NCBI RefSeq assembly: GCF_937880195.1
Contig: NZ_CALFLA010000024.1
Coordinates: 1-18,768 of the forward strand
Direction of reading: 5' to 3'
Length of the DNA stretch: 18,768 nucleotides
Source of the DNA: an uncultured Blautia sp.
GTDB taxonomy: Bacteria > Bacillota > Clostridia > Lachnospirales > Lachnospiraceae
Made by a program: the position numbers and the translations under genes
Notes under the pieces: generated by a model
Databases searched by the model: none
The model's input: only the letters and a program-made list of their open reading frames with translations
Told to the model about the DNA's origin: nothing
In this document: in pieces, positions 11,236 to 18,768 of the stretch
Position numbering within the stretch: the first letter of the stretch is position 1
Layout of the letters: every line of letters starts with the position of its first letter

Positions 11236-14200
11236 CTTTAACATTGGATTCCCCATATTTTTGTTTCAGGGTTTCCAGACTGGAATCTGTAATCTCCACA
11301 TTGCATCCTGCTGGAAGGCGTTTCATGGCATTAACGTCTCTGAGATAAATTACAACGCCGTTGTTTCCCGGAATTTTGTGAAGATCACAGATCAGTTCCG
11401 CCTCCCTTAAACTGTAATGGCTCCTGTCCTGAAACTGTATCCACAATTCTTTCGGCATATCGTCAAAGGAGCGGACTTTTTCCAGGATCAGCTTAGCTCC
11501 TCTGTCGTCTCCTGCGTCTACATGACCTTGAACAAAGATCTTGGCATCCGTCTCCAGATAACGCTGCCATTTTTCATAATCCCTTGGAAATACAACAACC
11601 TCCAGTGTTCCAACCAGATCCTCCAGGGTAAAAAATGCCATTACTTTATTATTTTTTGTATATTTTATAGTTTTATCCGCAATCATTCCGCCTACGACCA
11701 CTTTCTGCCCATCTGTGATCTTCGGAATACCACTGTCTTCATCCGGCTGGAAATCTGTGGTTTTTGCAGAAATCATTTTTTCCATAATAGTACAATAGCT
11801 TTCCAGCGGATGGCCGCTGAGATAAATTCCAAGAACCTCCTTCTCATATGCAAGAAGCGTCTGCTTATCAAACTCAGCTACATCCGGCATACGGATCTCA
11901 AAATCCTTTTTTACCTCCTCTGTGGCAAAATCAAAAAGGCTCATCTGTCCTGCTACAGTATTCTTTTTATCCTGAGAAATACTGTCTATAATCTTTGCAT
12001 AAACCGCCATTTTCTGACATCGGTTCCCATCCAGGCAGTCAAGGGCCCCTGCTTTGATAAAATTCTCAATGGCACGTTTATTCACAACCCCTGTAAGTCT
12101 CTGGATAAAATCCTTCAGGGAAGTATAAGGCCCTCTCTCTTCTCTTTCCAGAACAAGAGCCTCTATCACCGGACGTCCTACGCTTTTTATAGCGGACAGC
12201 CCGTATCTGATCTCTCCGTTATCCACAGAAAAACCGTACATTCCACGATTGACATCCGGCGGAAGGATTCGGATTCCCATCTGACGGCATACCTGGATAT
12301 ACTCAGAAACCTTATTGGGCATTTCAATAACAGAGGTCATTAAAGCCGCCATAAATTCCACCGGATAATAGTATTTCAAATAAGCGGTCTGGTAAGAAAC
12401 CACCGCATATGCCGCCGCATGTGATTTATTAAAAGCATATTTTGCAAAATCGATCATATCGTCATAGATCTTATTCGCCACTTTTTCTGAAATACCATTG
12501 GCAATACAGCCCGGAACTCCCTCCTCAGGATTTCCGTATACAAAGTTCTGACGCTCTTTTTCCATAACAGAAGCTTTTTTCTTGGACATGGCCCTGCGTA
12601 CAAGGTCGCTTCGTCCAAGAGTATAGCCTGCAAGATTACGAACGATCTGCATAACCTGCTCCTGATATACGATACAGCCATAAGTAGGCTTCAAAATCGG
12701 TTCCAGCTGCGGACAGTCATATTGGATCGTGTCCGGTCTGTTCTTGCCTCTGATATATTGAGGAATAAAGTCCATGGGGCCTGGACGGTAAAGAGAAATT
12801 CCCGCGATCACATCCTCCAGGCTTTGAGGCTTCAGTTCCTTCATGAAATTTTTCATGCCTGCGCTTTCAAGCTGGAATACGCCGTCAGATCGGCCTGTTC
12901 CAAGAGAATCAAGAACCTTTTTATCATTATAATCAATTTGCTGCATATCCAGGAGAAGACCTGTACTGCGTTCAATCTGCTGAACTGCATTCTGGATCAC
13001 TGTCAGGGTCCGAAGTCCAAGAAAGTCCATTTTCAAAAGTCCCAGCTCTTCCAACGTCGTCATAGTAAACTGCGTGGTAATGGAACCGTCCTGCGCCCTG
13101 GAAAGAGGCACATATTCATCTACATCCTTCTGACTGATCACTACTCCCGCCGCATGCATGGAAGTATGACGCGGAAGTCCCTCTAAACGCTTGGCCGTAT
13201 CAATCAGGCCTCGGATATCCTCCTGTTCTTCATATGCCCTGCGAAGCTCCGGGTTCATCTGCAAAGCCTTATCAATGGTGATATTTAATTCCTGGGGAAT
13301 CATTTTTGCAATAACATCTACCTGAGCATAAGGCATATCAAGAACACGTCCTACATCACGGATCACGCCTCTGGCAGCAAGAGTACCAAAGGTTACGATC
13401 TGTACTACCCGATCCTTGCCGTATTTACGCACCACATAATCAATTACTTCCTGACGTCTCTCAAAACAGAAATCCACGTCAATATCAGGCATGGAAACAC
13501 GTTCTGGATTAAGGAAGCGCTCAAACAGAAGATCATATCTGATAGGGTCCAGCTGTGTGATCCCAAGGGTATACGCCACAAGACTTCCTGCCGCAGATCC
13601 TCTTCCAGGACCTACCATAATATCATTATCACGGGCATATTTGATAAAATCCCATACAATAAGGAAATAATCCACATACCCCATATTCTTAATGGTAGTA
13701 AGCTCATAAGTCAGCCTTTCCCGAAGCTCTTCTGTTACCGGTTGATATCGTTCCTCCAGTCCCTCAAAGCAAAGCTTATTCAGATATTCCCAGGAGGTAT
13801 ATCCGTCAGGAACATCATATTTGGGGAGCTTTGTAACGCCAAACTCAATCTCTACATGGCATCTCTTAGCAATTTTGTGGGTATTTTCCAAAGCCTGTGC
13901 CGCATAAGGAAACAGCATTTCCATTTCCCTGGGAGATTTTACATAATACTGACCGCCCTCATATCGCATACGGTCCTCATCCGCAAGTTTCTTTCCTGTC
14001 TGAAGACAGAGAAGCACGTCATGAGGCTGGGCGTCTTCTGCCAGAGTATAATGCACATCATTGGTAACTACCAGGTCGATTCCTGTTTCCTTATGCATTT
14101 TAAGAAGCTGCTGATTGACATTCTGCTGTTCCGGAATACCATGATCCTGCATTTCCAGAAAGAAATTTCCCTTTCCAAATATATCCTGGTATCTGAGAGC

Positions 14201-14674
14201 CGCGGCCTTTGCATCCTCATACATCCCTCTTGTAAGATATTTGGCAACTTCTCCTGCAAGACAGGCGCTCAAAGCAATTATCCCCTCATGATACTGTTCC
14301 AGAATTTCCAGATCCACCCTGGGTTTATAATAAAATCCCTCTACAAATCCTTTGGAAACAATCTTCATCAGATTACTGTAACCCTGGTTATTTTCTGCAA
14401 GCAGCACAAGGTGGTAATAGCGATCTTCTCCGCTTCCTGCCTCTCTGTCAAAGCGGGATCCCGGAGCCACATAAACCTCGCAGCCCAAAATCGGGTTAAT
14501 CCCCGCCGCCTTGCAGGCTCGGTAAAAATCAATCACTCCATACATAACGCCGTGGTCTGTAATGGCCGCGCTGTCCATGCCCAGCTCCTTTACCCGGGCC
14601 ACATACTCCTGGATCTTATTAGAACCGTCCAGAAGACTGTATTCTGTATGAACATGAAGATGTGTAAAATTCAT
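11207..14674 (-). CDS. dnaE: DNA polymerase III alpha subunit
   Basis: Replicative polymerase subunit of the C family. The 1155-aa protein has an N-terminal PHP domain (H-L-H-V-H-T-E-Y-S-L-L-D-G at 5-17, with metal-binding histidines kept), a palm and finger region with the catalytic P-D-I-D-V-D-F at 396-402, G-P-G-R-G-S-A-A-G-S before it, a helix-hairpin-helix region (about 830-910), and an OB-fold domain (about 985-1070, V-V-V-G-G-M-I-A-D-K). Length is close to E. coli DnaE. Firmicutes usually also have PolC; here DnaE probably helps lagging-strand or primer extension. It starts 10 nt after the cvfB stop, so the two form an operon. No terminator follows its stop; the next signal downstream is the antitoxin promoter. 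Confidence 0.96.
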   Translation of the reverse strand: MNFTHLHVHTEYSLLDGSNKIQEYVARVKELGMDSAAITDHGVMYGVIDFYRACKAAGINPILGCEVYVAPGSRFDREAGSGEDRYYHLVLLAENNQGYSNLMKIVSKGFVEGFYYKPRVDLEILEQYHEGIIALSACLAGEVAKYLTRGMYEDAKAAALRYQDIFGKGNFFLEMQDHGIPEQQNVNQQLLKMHKETGIDLVVTNDVHYTLAEDAQPHDVLLCLQTGKKLADEDRMRYEGGQYYVKSPREMEMLFPYAAQALENTHKIAKRCHVEIEFGVTKLPKYDVPDGYTSWEYLNKLCFEGLEERYQPVTEELRERLTYELTTIKNMGYVDYFLIVWDFIKYARDNDIMVGPGRGSAAGSLVAYTLGITQLDPIRYDLLFERFLNPERVSMPDIDVDFCFERRQEVIDYVVRKYGKDRVVQIVTFGTLAARGVIRDVGRVLDMPYAQVDVIAKMIPQELNITIDKALQMNPELRRAYEEQEDIRGLIDTAKRLEGLPRHTSMHAAGVVISQKDVDEYVPLSRAQDGSITTQFTMTTLEELGLLKMDFLGLRTLTVIQNAVQQIERSTGLLLDMQQIDYNDKKVLDSLGTGRSDGVFQLESAGMKNFMKELKPQSLEDVIAGISLYRPGPMDFIPQYIRGKNRPDTIQYDCPQLEPILKPTYGCIVYQEQVMQIVRNLAGYTLGRSDLVRRAMSKKKASVMEKERQNFVYGNPEEGVPGCIANGISEKVANKIYDDMIDFAKYAFNKSHAAAYAVVSYQTAYLKYYYPVEFMAALMTSVIEMPNKVSEYIQVCRQMGIRILPPDVNRGMYGFSVDNGEIRYGLSAIKSVGRPVIEALVLEREERGPYTSLKDFIQRLTGVVNKRAIENFIKAGALDCLDGNRCQKMAVYAKIIDSISQDKKNTVAGQMSLFDFATEEVKKDFEIRMPDVAEFDKQTLLAYEKEVLGIYLSGHPLESYCTIMEKMISAKTTDFQPDEDSGIPKITDGQKVVVGGMIADKTIKYTKNNKVMAFFTLEDLVGTLEVVVFPRDYEKWQRYLETDAKIFVQGHVDAGDDRGAKLILEKVRSFDDMPKELWIQFQDRSHYSLREAELICDLHKIPGNNGVVIYLRDVNAMKRLPAGCNVEITDSSLETLKQKYGESNVKVVERVLKNL

Positions 14675-14684
14675 TGTCTGCTCC

Positions 14685-15545
14685 TTATTTCTTTTCCGTA
14701 TTACTTTTCTTTAAGTAAATTCTTCTGTCTCTGATCTCGATCTTTCCTTCTTTCAGAAGATGTCCTACGGCTCTCTTAAAGGCATTTTTACTGAGACCAA
14801 ATTCTCTTTTGATCACCTCCGGGGAAGCCTTATCGTCAAAAGGCAGCACTCCTGCAAATTCCTCAATTACCAGCAGCACGTTCTCTGCATCTTCGTTGAT
14901 CTGAATATATGCTTTCTGGCGGTCTGAAACATTCAGCTTGCCGTCTTCCTTGACTTCCGAAACCCGAAGATCCAGAACAGTTCCCGGACGATATTTTCCC
15001 GCTGCCTCTCGAGCCGGGATCAGTGCTGAAAATTTATCGTCCACAGCAACAAAAACGCCAAAATTGTCACTGATCTGGTAAATCCTTCCTCTCACTTGAT
15101 CTCCTGCCTGATAGGGGGACTTTTTCAGCAGATAGGGATAAACCTTCATTGTAGCGCAAAGACGGCTACTCTTGTCCACATAAAGAGCCACCAGACACTC
15201 CTGGCCTTCACGTACTCTCACAGTCTGTTCATGGTATGGAAGAAGAAGATCTTTCTCCAGTCCCCAGTCGAGAAAAGCGCCGATCCTTGTTACCTGGCGC
15301 ACCTTAAGAAGTGCCGTCTGCCCTACAGTCAGCGCAGGTTCTCTTGTTGTTGCGATCAGGCGGTCCTGGGAATCCTTATAAATAAATACTTCCAGCCTGT
15401 CCCCTTCTTTAGTTCCCTGGGGAACCTGTTTTGCAGGAAGAAGCACGCGGTTCTTTGCATCAGCCTCTTTATTCTCTGCAAGATATATTCCAAACTCCAC
15501 AGTTTTTACTACGAGAAGTTTCTGTTTCTTTCCTAATTCAATCAT
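14685..15545 (-). CDS. S1-domain RNA-binding protein, CvfB family
   Basis: From the chosen start the protein is 286 aa. It reads as three S1-type OB folds (about 1-60, 65-130 and 140-210; the third has G-R-I-Y-Q-I-S-D-N-F-G-V-F-V-A), then a C-terminal winged helix (S-P-E-V-I-K-R-E-F-G-L-S-K-N-A-F-K-R-A-V-G-H-L), which is the CvfB layout. CvfB relatives bind RNA and affect expression of virulence and other genes in staphylococci; the function in this organism is unknown. The start at 15545 is chosen because CGGAGGATCAGA lies before it; the 18 extra upstream residues are not conserved-looking. It is first in an operon with dnaE. An extended -10 promoter lies about 45 bases upstream. Confidence 0.85.
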   Translation of the reverse strand: MIELGKKQKLLVVKTVEFGIYLAENKEADAKNRVLLPAKQVPQGTKEGDRLEVFIYKDSQDRLIATTREPALTVGQTALLKVRQVTRIGAFLDWGLEKDLLLPYHEQTVRVREGQECLVALYVDKSSRLCATMKVYPYLLKKSPYQAGDQVRGRIYQISDNFGVFVAVDDKFSALIPAREAAGKYRPGTVLDLRVSEVKEDGKLNVSDRQKAYIQINEDAENVLLVIEEFAGVLPFDDKASPEVIKREFGLSKNAFKRAVGHLLKEGKIEIRDRRIYLKKSNTEKK

Positions 15546-15589
15546 TCTGATCCTCCGTTTATCGAATCTTCTACAATCTGATATGACAC

Positions 15590-15598
15590 ATTGTATCA
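15590..15598 (-). promoter_or_regulatory. Promoter of the cvfB-dnaE operon
   Basis: TGATACAAT on the minus strand is an extended -10 box. The -35 region is weak (TGTTAT at 17 bp). It lies just downstream of the araD terminator, so this is the first place new transcription can begin for cvfB and dnaE. Confidence 0.5.
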
Positions 15599-15619
15599 CA
15601 AAACCCTTCTGAATAACAG

Positions 15620-15643
15620 AAAAAAACTGCCCCCTGGAGCAGT
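15620..15643 (-). terminator. Terminator of araD
   Basis: On the minus strand ACTGCTCC and GGGGCAGT (15643-15626) form a stem with a tight loop, followed by seven U (15626-15620). It lies 19 bases after the araD stop, separating araD from the cvfB-dnaE operon. Confidence 0.85.
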
Positions 15644-15661
15644 CTTTTCCTTAAAAATATA

Positions 15662-16357
15662 TTATTTTGTATTCTGTCCGTAATAAGCATTAGCGCCATG
15701 TTTTCTGTAGTAGTGCTTATCCTGAAGCTCCTGCGGAGCCGGCTGTACCTGCGGATTGATCTGCTCGCACCGCATTGCCATTTTCGCAACCTCTTCAAGG
15801 ACTACTGCGTTATGTACCGCTTCGTGGGCGTCTGCTCCCCAGGTAAAGGGGCCGTGGTTCTTACACAGAACTGCCGGAACCGCCTCGTAATCCTTATCTT
15901 TAAAATAATCTGCGATCAATACGCCTGTATTTTTTTCGTAGGCTTCTTCAATTTCTTCTTTTGTCAGGTTTCGTACGCAGGGGATCTCTCCGTACATATA
16001 ATCTGCATGAGTTGTTCCGTAGCACGGAATCCCTCTTCCTGCCTGCGCCCAGCTTGTCGCCCAGGAAGAATGAGTATGTACGATGCCTCCGATATTTGGA
16101 AACTTATTATAAAGAACAACATGTGTGGGAGTATCAGAGGACGGGTTGTATTTTCCTTCCACCTTGTTTCCCTGAAGGTCAACCACTACCATATCCTCCG
16201 GTGTCAGCTTATCGTAATCCACACCGCTTGGCTTGATCACAAACAGTCCCTTTTCTCTGTCGATGCCGCTGACATTACCCCAGGTAAAAGTCACCAGACC
16301 ATATTTTGGCAGATCCATATTTGCTTTATAAACTTCTTCTTTTAATTTTTCCAGCAT
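15662..16357 (-). CDS. araD: L-ribulose-5-phosphate 4-epimerase
   Basis: Converts L-ribulose 5-phosphate to D-xylulose 5-phosphate, feeding arabinose or ascorbate-type sugars into the pentose phosphate route. The 231-aa protein is a class II aldolase-type zinc enzyme: V-H-T-H-S at 93-97 with two metal histidines, [12 protein letters not shown] near 115, K-N-H-G-P-F with the third histidine near 170, and the C-terminal [10 protein letters not shown]. Length matches AraD, UlaF and SgbE, which are hard to separate by sequence; AraD is preferred. It stands alone, with its own promoter and terminator and no araA, araB or transporter beside it. GAGGAGAG precedes the ATG. Confidence 0.9.
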   Translation of the reverse strand: MLEKLKEEVYKANMDLPKYGLVTFTWGNVSGIDREKGLFVIKPSGVDYDKLTPEDMVVVDLQGNKVEGKYNPSSDTPTHVVLYNKFPNIGGIVHTHSSWATSWAQAGRGIPCYGTTHADYMYGEIPCVRNLTKEEIEEAYEKNTGVLIADYFKDKDYEAVPAVLCKNHGPFTWGADAHEAVHNAVVLEEVAKMAMRCEQINPQVQPAPQELQDKHYYRKHGANAYYGQNTK

Positions 16358-16408
16358 AGTTTTCTCTCCTCTTAATCATAGATTCTCATCTAAAAAACAC
16401 CTGACTTT

Positions 16409-16437
16409 ATTATATACTGATTCCTGACGCCAGCCAA
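16409..16437 (-). promoter_or_regulatory. Promoter of araD
   Basis: TTGGCT (16437-16432), a 17-bp spacer and a perfect TATAAT (16414-16409) on the minus strand. The start would be near 16402, giving a leader of about 45 nt. No clear operator or catabolite site was recognised. Confidence 0.75.
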
Positions 16438-16483
16438 GTTTTTTGTAAAATAAAGCCAGTAAAAAAGCCAAAAAAAATCAGTT

Positions 16484-17191
16484 CTATCTGGAAAACTCCA
16501 CTACCGCATATGCCTGGCCTTCACTGTCGTTAAGACTTACCGTTACTTTGCTGCCCTCCACTGCTTTTTCCGGCCTGATCTTATCGTGAAGCCTTGCCTG
16601 CTGTTTATACTCAGCGCGCATCTGGCGAATCTGAAAATCCGAAGGAAGACAATCCATTGCCATCTGGATATACTGGCAATTATTCACATGATGATTTGTA
16701 TCCAGATGATGCTTCTGTACAAAAAATTCCTCCTCCGGCGCAAAGTCCCCTGGAAGCGCGATTTTTCTGGAAGCATATTCCATATCCAGTTTTTCTTCTA
16801 TTTCATAGCCCAGCGTATCTTCTGGTTTCAGCTTGCATGGAAGCCCGTTCTTTCCGTCAATAAAAGTCCAGAAGGTGTTTGCATAGGCCAGTCTTTCTCC
16901 ATCCTTTGTTTCCATGGTAAAATTTCTCTGCCCCATAAAGCCCCGAAAGTTATACGGCCATGTAGACGTAATAATCTCTTCACCCAAAGCCGGATATCTG
17001 TTTACGATCACCTGCCAGGCAGACAATACCCAAAATTTATTTTTTTCTTTCAGTACCTGCATTCCATTCCCTATTGCCTCTGAATGAAAAGTGCTGCAGT
17101 CCTGAAAATAATTCAAAATTCCCGGAAGCGTCAAAAAACCGTTTTCTCCTATTTCGCTGTAACGAACTCTCCCATCAAAACTATATGACAT
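16484..17191 (-). CDS. Acyl-[acyl-carrier-protein] thioesterase
   Basis: Releases fatty acids from acyl carrier protein, setting free fatty-acid pools or chain length. The 235-aa protein is a double hot-dog enzyme of the FatA/FatB-like bacterial family. The first hot dog spans about 1-130 (Y-S-E-I-G-E-N-G-F-L-T-L-P-G-I-L-N-Y-F-Q-D, then F-W-V-L-S-A-W-Q-V). The second carries the active-site sequence D-T-N-H-H-V-N-N near 165, where Asp, Asn and His are the usual catalytic set. The start at 17191 is chosen because GAGGAATAAAG precedes it; a start 48 bases upstream would include part of the promoter's transcript leader. It is a single gene with its own promoter. No clear terminator follows; only T-rich runs are seen before the araD promoter. 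Confidence 0.9.
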   Translation of the reverse strand: MSYSFDGRVRYSEIGENGFLTLPGILNYFQDCSTFHSEAIGNGMQVLKEKNKFWVLSAWQVIVNRYPALGEEIITSTWPYNFRGFMGQRNFTMETKDGERLAYANTFWTFIDGKNGLPCKLKPEDTLGYEIEEKLDMEYASRKIALPGDFAPEEEFFVQKHHLDTNHHVNNCQYIQMAMDCLPSDFQIRQMRAEYKQQARLHDKIRPEKAVEGSKVTVSLNDSEGQAYAVVEFSR

Positions 17192-17224
17192 CTTTATTCC
17201 TCTTTTCTCCGTAGATCTGTCTTT

Positions 17225-17253
17225 ATTATAGTCATTCATTTTCTCTGCCGCAA
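17225..17253 (-). promoter_or_regulatory. Promoter of the acyl-ACP thioesterase gene
   Basis: TTGCGG (17253-17248), a 17-bp spacer and a perfect TATAAT (17230-17225) on the minus strand. The start would be near 17218, about 27 bases before the chosen ATG. It also argues against the longer reading of the gene, whose start codon would lie upstream of the transcript start. Confidence 0.72.
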
Positions 17254-17256
17254 GTA

Positions 17257-17322
17257 CAAAGCGAACAAGTCCGCTTCGAACTCTCTAAATCCCTCAAGGA
17301 ATGTAGAACTTGTTTCGCTTTG
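17257..17322. repeat. Long inverted repeat between aspA and the thioesterase gene
   Basis: CAAAGCGAACAAGT (17257-17270) and ACTTGTTTCGCTTTG (17308-17322) pair over 14 bp with one bulged T, enclosing 37 bases. The stem ends 4 bp from the thioesterase -35 box. No U tract follows on either strand. It may be a dispersed palindromic repeat or a MITE remnant, or it may shape the neighbouring promoter. Confidence 0.6.
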
Positions 17323-17350
17323 CGCGCCAGATGCAGACTGCCAGGGAAAT

Positions 17351-17370
17351 AAAAAGGAGTGAGGTTCCTT
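17351..17370 (-). terminator. Weak candidate terminator of aspA
   Basis: On the minus strand AAGGA and TCCTT (17370-17366 with 17358-17354) form a 5-bp stem followed by TTT ATTT. It lies 27 bases after the aspA stop. The stem is short and may not act alone; the inverted repeat just beyond could help. Confidence 0.35.
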
Positions 17371-17396
17371 CTTCTGCCTTTTCAGATAACAGAGTT

Positions 17397-18768
17397 TTAC
17401 TTCTCTCCTGCCATAAGAATCTCCTTTCCTGAAATTCCAGGCTCTGTCATATTCAGTGGGTCAAGAACATGATCCAGCTGTTCCTCATTTAAAAGTCCTT
17501 CTTTCAAAATCAGATTCCGAACAGACTCTCCTGTCTGAATAGCTTTTTTTGCAATATCCGCCGCCTTCTGATAACCTACATGAGGACAGATCGCTGTAAT
17601 AATTCCCACGCTGTTTTCTACAAGATAGCGGCAGCGTGTTTCATTTGCCGTAATACCTGTTACACAGTTGTCTACAAATGTCTGCACTGCATAAGCCAGC
17701 GTATCAATAGACTGAAACATGCAGTAAAACACAATAGGTTCAAATGCATTCAGTTCCAGCTGTCCAGCCTCTGCCGCCATAGTGATCGTAACATCATTTC
17801 CAATAATGTTAAAAGCAACCTGATTCACTACTTCAGGAATAACCGGATTCACCTTTCCCGGCATAATAGAGGAACCATTCTGTTTCGCCGGAAGATTGAT
17901 CTCTCCAAATCCAGCTCTCGGACCGGAAGACATAAGTCTGAGATCATTTGCAATCTTGGAAAGTGTTACCGCACAGGCTTTTACAGCGCCTGATACAGCC
18001 ACAAAAGGATCCAGGTTCTGTGTGGCGTCGATCAGATCATAAGCCTGAACAAATTCCATATCAGAAACTTCCACCAGATTCGGCACAATTCTGCGAAGAT
18101 ACGCCTCATCTGCGTTAATTCCGGTTCCCACAGCAGTACCTCCCATATTCAAGGTACACATTTCTTCCATGGCCCTGTCCATTCTGTGGATATCCCTCAT
18201 AACAGCAACGGAATAAGCGTTAAATTCCTGACCCAGACGGATAGGAACTGCATCCTGCATCTGGGTACGCCCCATTTTGATCACATGGTCAAACTCCTTT
18301 GCTTTTGTACCAAGAGCTTTATGCAGGCGAAGAAGTTCTTTTTTCAGATTTTTCAAAAGACGCAGAGACGTCATTTTTCCTGCAGTAGGAATAACGTCAT
18401 TGGTAGACTGTCCGCAGTTTACATCATCATTTGGGTTGATAATAGAATAATCTCCCTTTTCCCCTCCCAGGATCTCAATGGCGCGATTGGCAATCACCTC
18501 GTTTGCATTCATATTCAAGGAGGTTCCTGCCCCTCCCTGTATGGGATCTACAATAAAATCACCGTGAAATCTGCCTTCCAGAATCTCATCACAGGCCTGG
18601 ACAATGGCTTTTGCCTTTTTCTTTTCCAGAATGCCTACCTCGCAGTTTGTAATTGCTGCCGCCTTTTTTATGTATGCAAGACTATTAATGATCTCCGGGT
18701 GCATATTCAGTCCTGTAATATGAAAATTCTCTGCCGCCCGAAGAGACTGAACGCCATAATACACGTTC
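17397..18768 (-). CDS. aspA: Aspartate ammonia-lyase, 5' end cut by the window edge
   Basis: Converts L-aspartate to fumarate and ammonia. The visible part is about 457 codons of a protein expected near 470-480 aa; only about the first 15-20 residues are missing. The reading frame runs out of the window without a start. A GTG at 18764 aligns with an internal valine of the conserved V-Y-Y-G-V segment, so it is not the start. Signatures present: G-G-A-G-T-S-L-N-M-N-A-N-E, N-P-N-D-D-V-N-C-G-Q-S-T-N-D, G-R-T-Q-M-Q-D-A-V-P, and the lyase signature G-S-S-I-M-P-G-K-V-N-P. The stretch after it (V-I-P-E-V-V-N-Q-V, then A-A-E-A-G-Q-L-E-L-N) matches aspartase better than fumarase C. Confidence 0.92.
   Translation of the reverse strand, partial: NVYYGVQSLRAAENFHITGLNMHPEIINSLAYIKKAAAITNCEVGILEKKKAKAIVQACDEILEGRFHGDFIVDPIQGGAGTSLNMNANEVIANRAIEILGGEKGDYSIINPNDDVNCGQSTNDVIPTAGKMTSLRLLKNLKKELLRLHKALGTKAKEFDHVIKMGRTQMQDAVPIRLGQEFNAYSVAVMRDIHRMDRAMEEMCTLNMGGTAVGTGINADEAYLRRIVPNLVEVSDMEFVQAYDLIDATQNLDPFVAVSGAVKACAVTLSKIANDLRLMSSGPRAGFGEINLPAKQNGSSIMPGKVNPVIPEVVNQVAFNIIGNDVTITMAAEAGQLELNAFEPIVFYCMFQSIDTLAYAVQTFVDNCVTGITANETRCRYLVENSVGIITAICPHVGYQKAADIAKKAIQTGESVRNLILKEGLLNEEQLDHVLDPLNMTEPGISGKEILMAGEK

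Noticed and set aside
13742..14734. 330-codon open frame on the plus strand
   Set aside because: Lies opposite dnaE, which has full family motifs; the translation looks like antisense codon bias.
16438..16483. Terminator after the thioesterase gene
   Set aside because: T-rich runs and a repeated AGCC are present, but no stem longer than four pairs precedes a U tract.
18762..18764. GTG as the start codon of aspA
   Set aside because: It encodes the valine of a conserved internal segment; the frame stays open to the window edge, so the true start is outside.

Overview
The window looks like the chromosome of a gut-type Lachnospiraceae (Clostridia). Reasons: moderate GC content, strong AAAGGAGG-type ribosome sites, a QueT transporter, a DnaE next to a Lachnospiraceae-like PfkA, and a small protein family seen beside dusB. 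This placement comes from protein resemblance only; no database search was run.

Region 1 (1-3400) is the right-hand part of an integrated mobile element (IME, ICE or prophage). It carries a CHC2/TOPRIM/DUF3987 primase-helicase, a small excisionase-like DNA-binding protein and a divergent XRE regulator. The primase gene contains iteron-like repeats around a GTACC core. The same core occurs twice, 11 bp apart, at the right edge of the element. Neither integrase nor the left end is in the window.

Region 2 (3400-4090) is queT, with a good promoter and a leader ending in a candidate preQ1-I riboswitch over the Shine-Dalgarno site.

Region 3 (4092-10662) is a run of minus-strand housekeeping genes. 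In transcription order they are pfkA, a SpoU-type RNA methyltransferase, NfeD, an SPFH protein, argF, birA, a small conserved protein and dusB. Short gaps and one TAATG overlap suggest several are co-transcribed.

Region 4 (10663-11206) is the most interesting part. Between dnaE and pfkA lies what reads as a complete par/Fst-like type I toxin-antitoxin locus. It has a 31-aa membrane peptide with a sequestered Shine-Dalgarno site and a convergent strong promoter (TTGACT-17-TATGAT) for an RNA of about 70 nt. The two transcripts share a bidirectional terminator. A 27-nt direct repeat makes the 5' end of the small RNA complementary to the toxin start-codon region. The locus is flanked by a 29-bp direct repeat (27/29 identical), one copy of which is the 3' end of dnaE, as if the cassette had inserted at the dnaE terminus.

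Region 5 (11207-18768, minus strand) holds cvfB-dnaE, araD with its own promoter, an acyl-ACP thioesterase with its own promoter, a long inverted repeat, and aspartate ammonia-lyase cut by the window edge.
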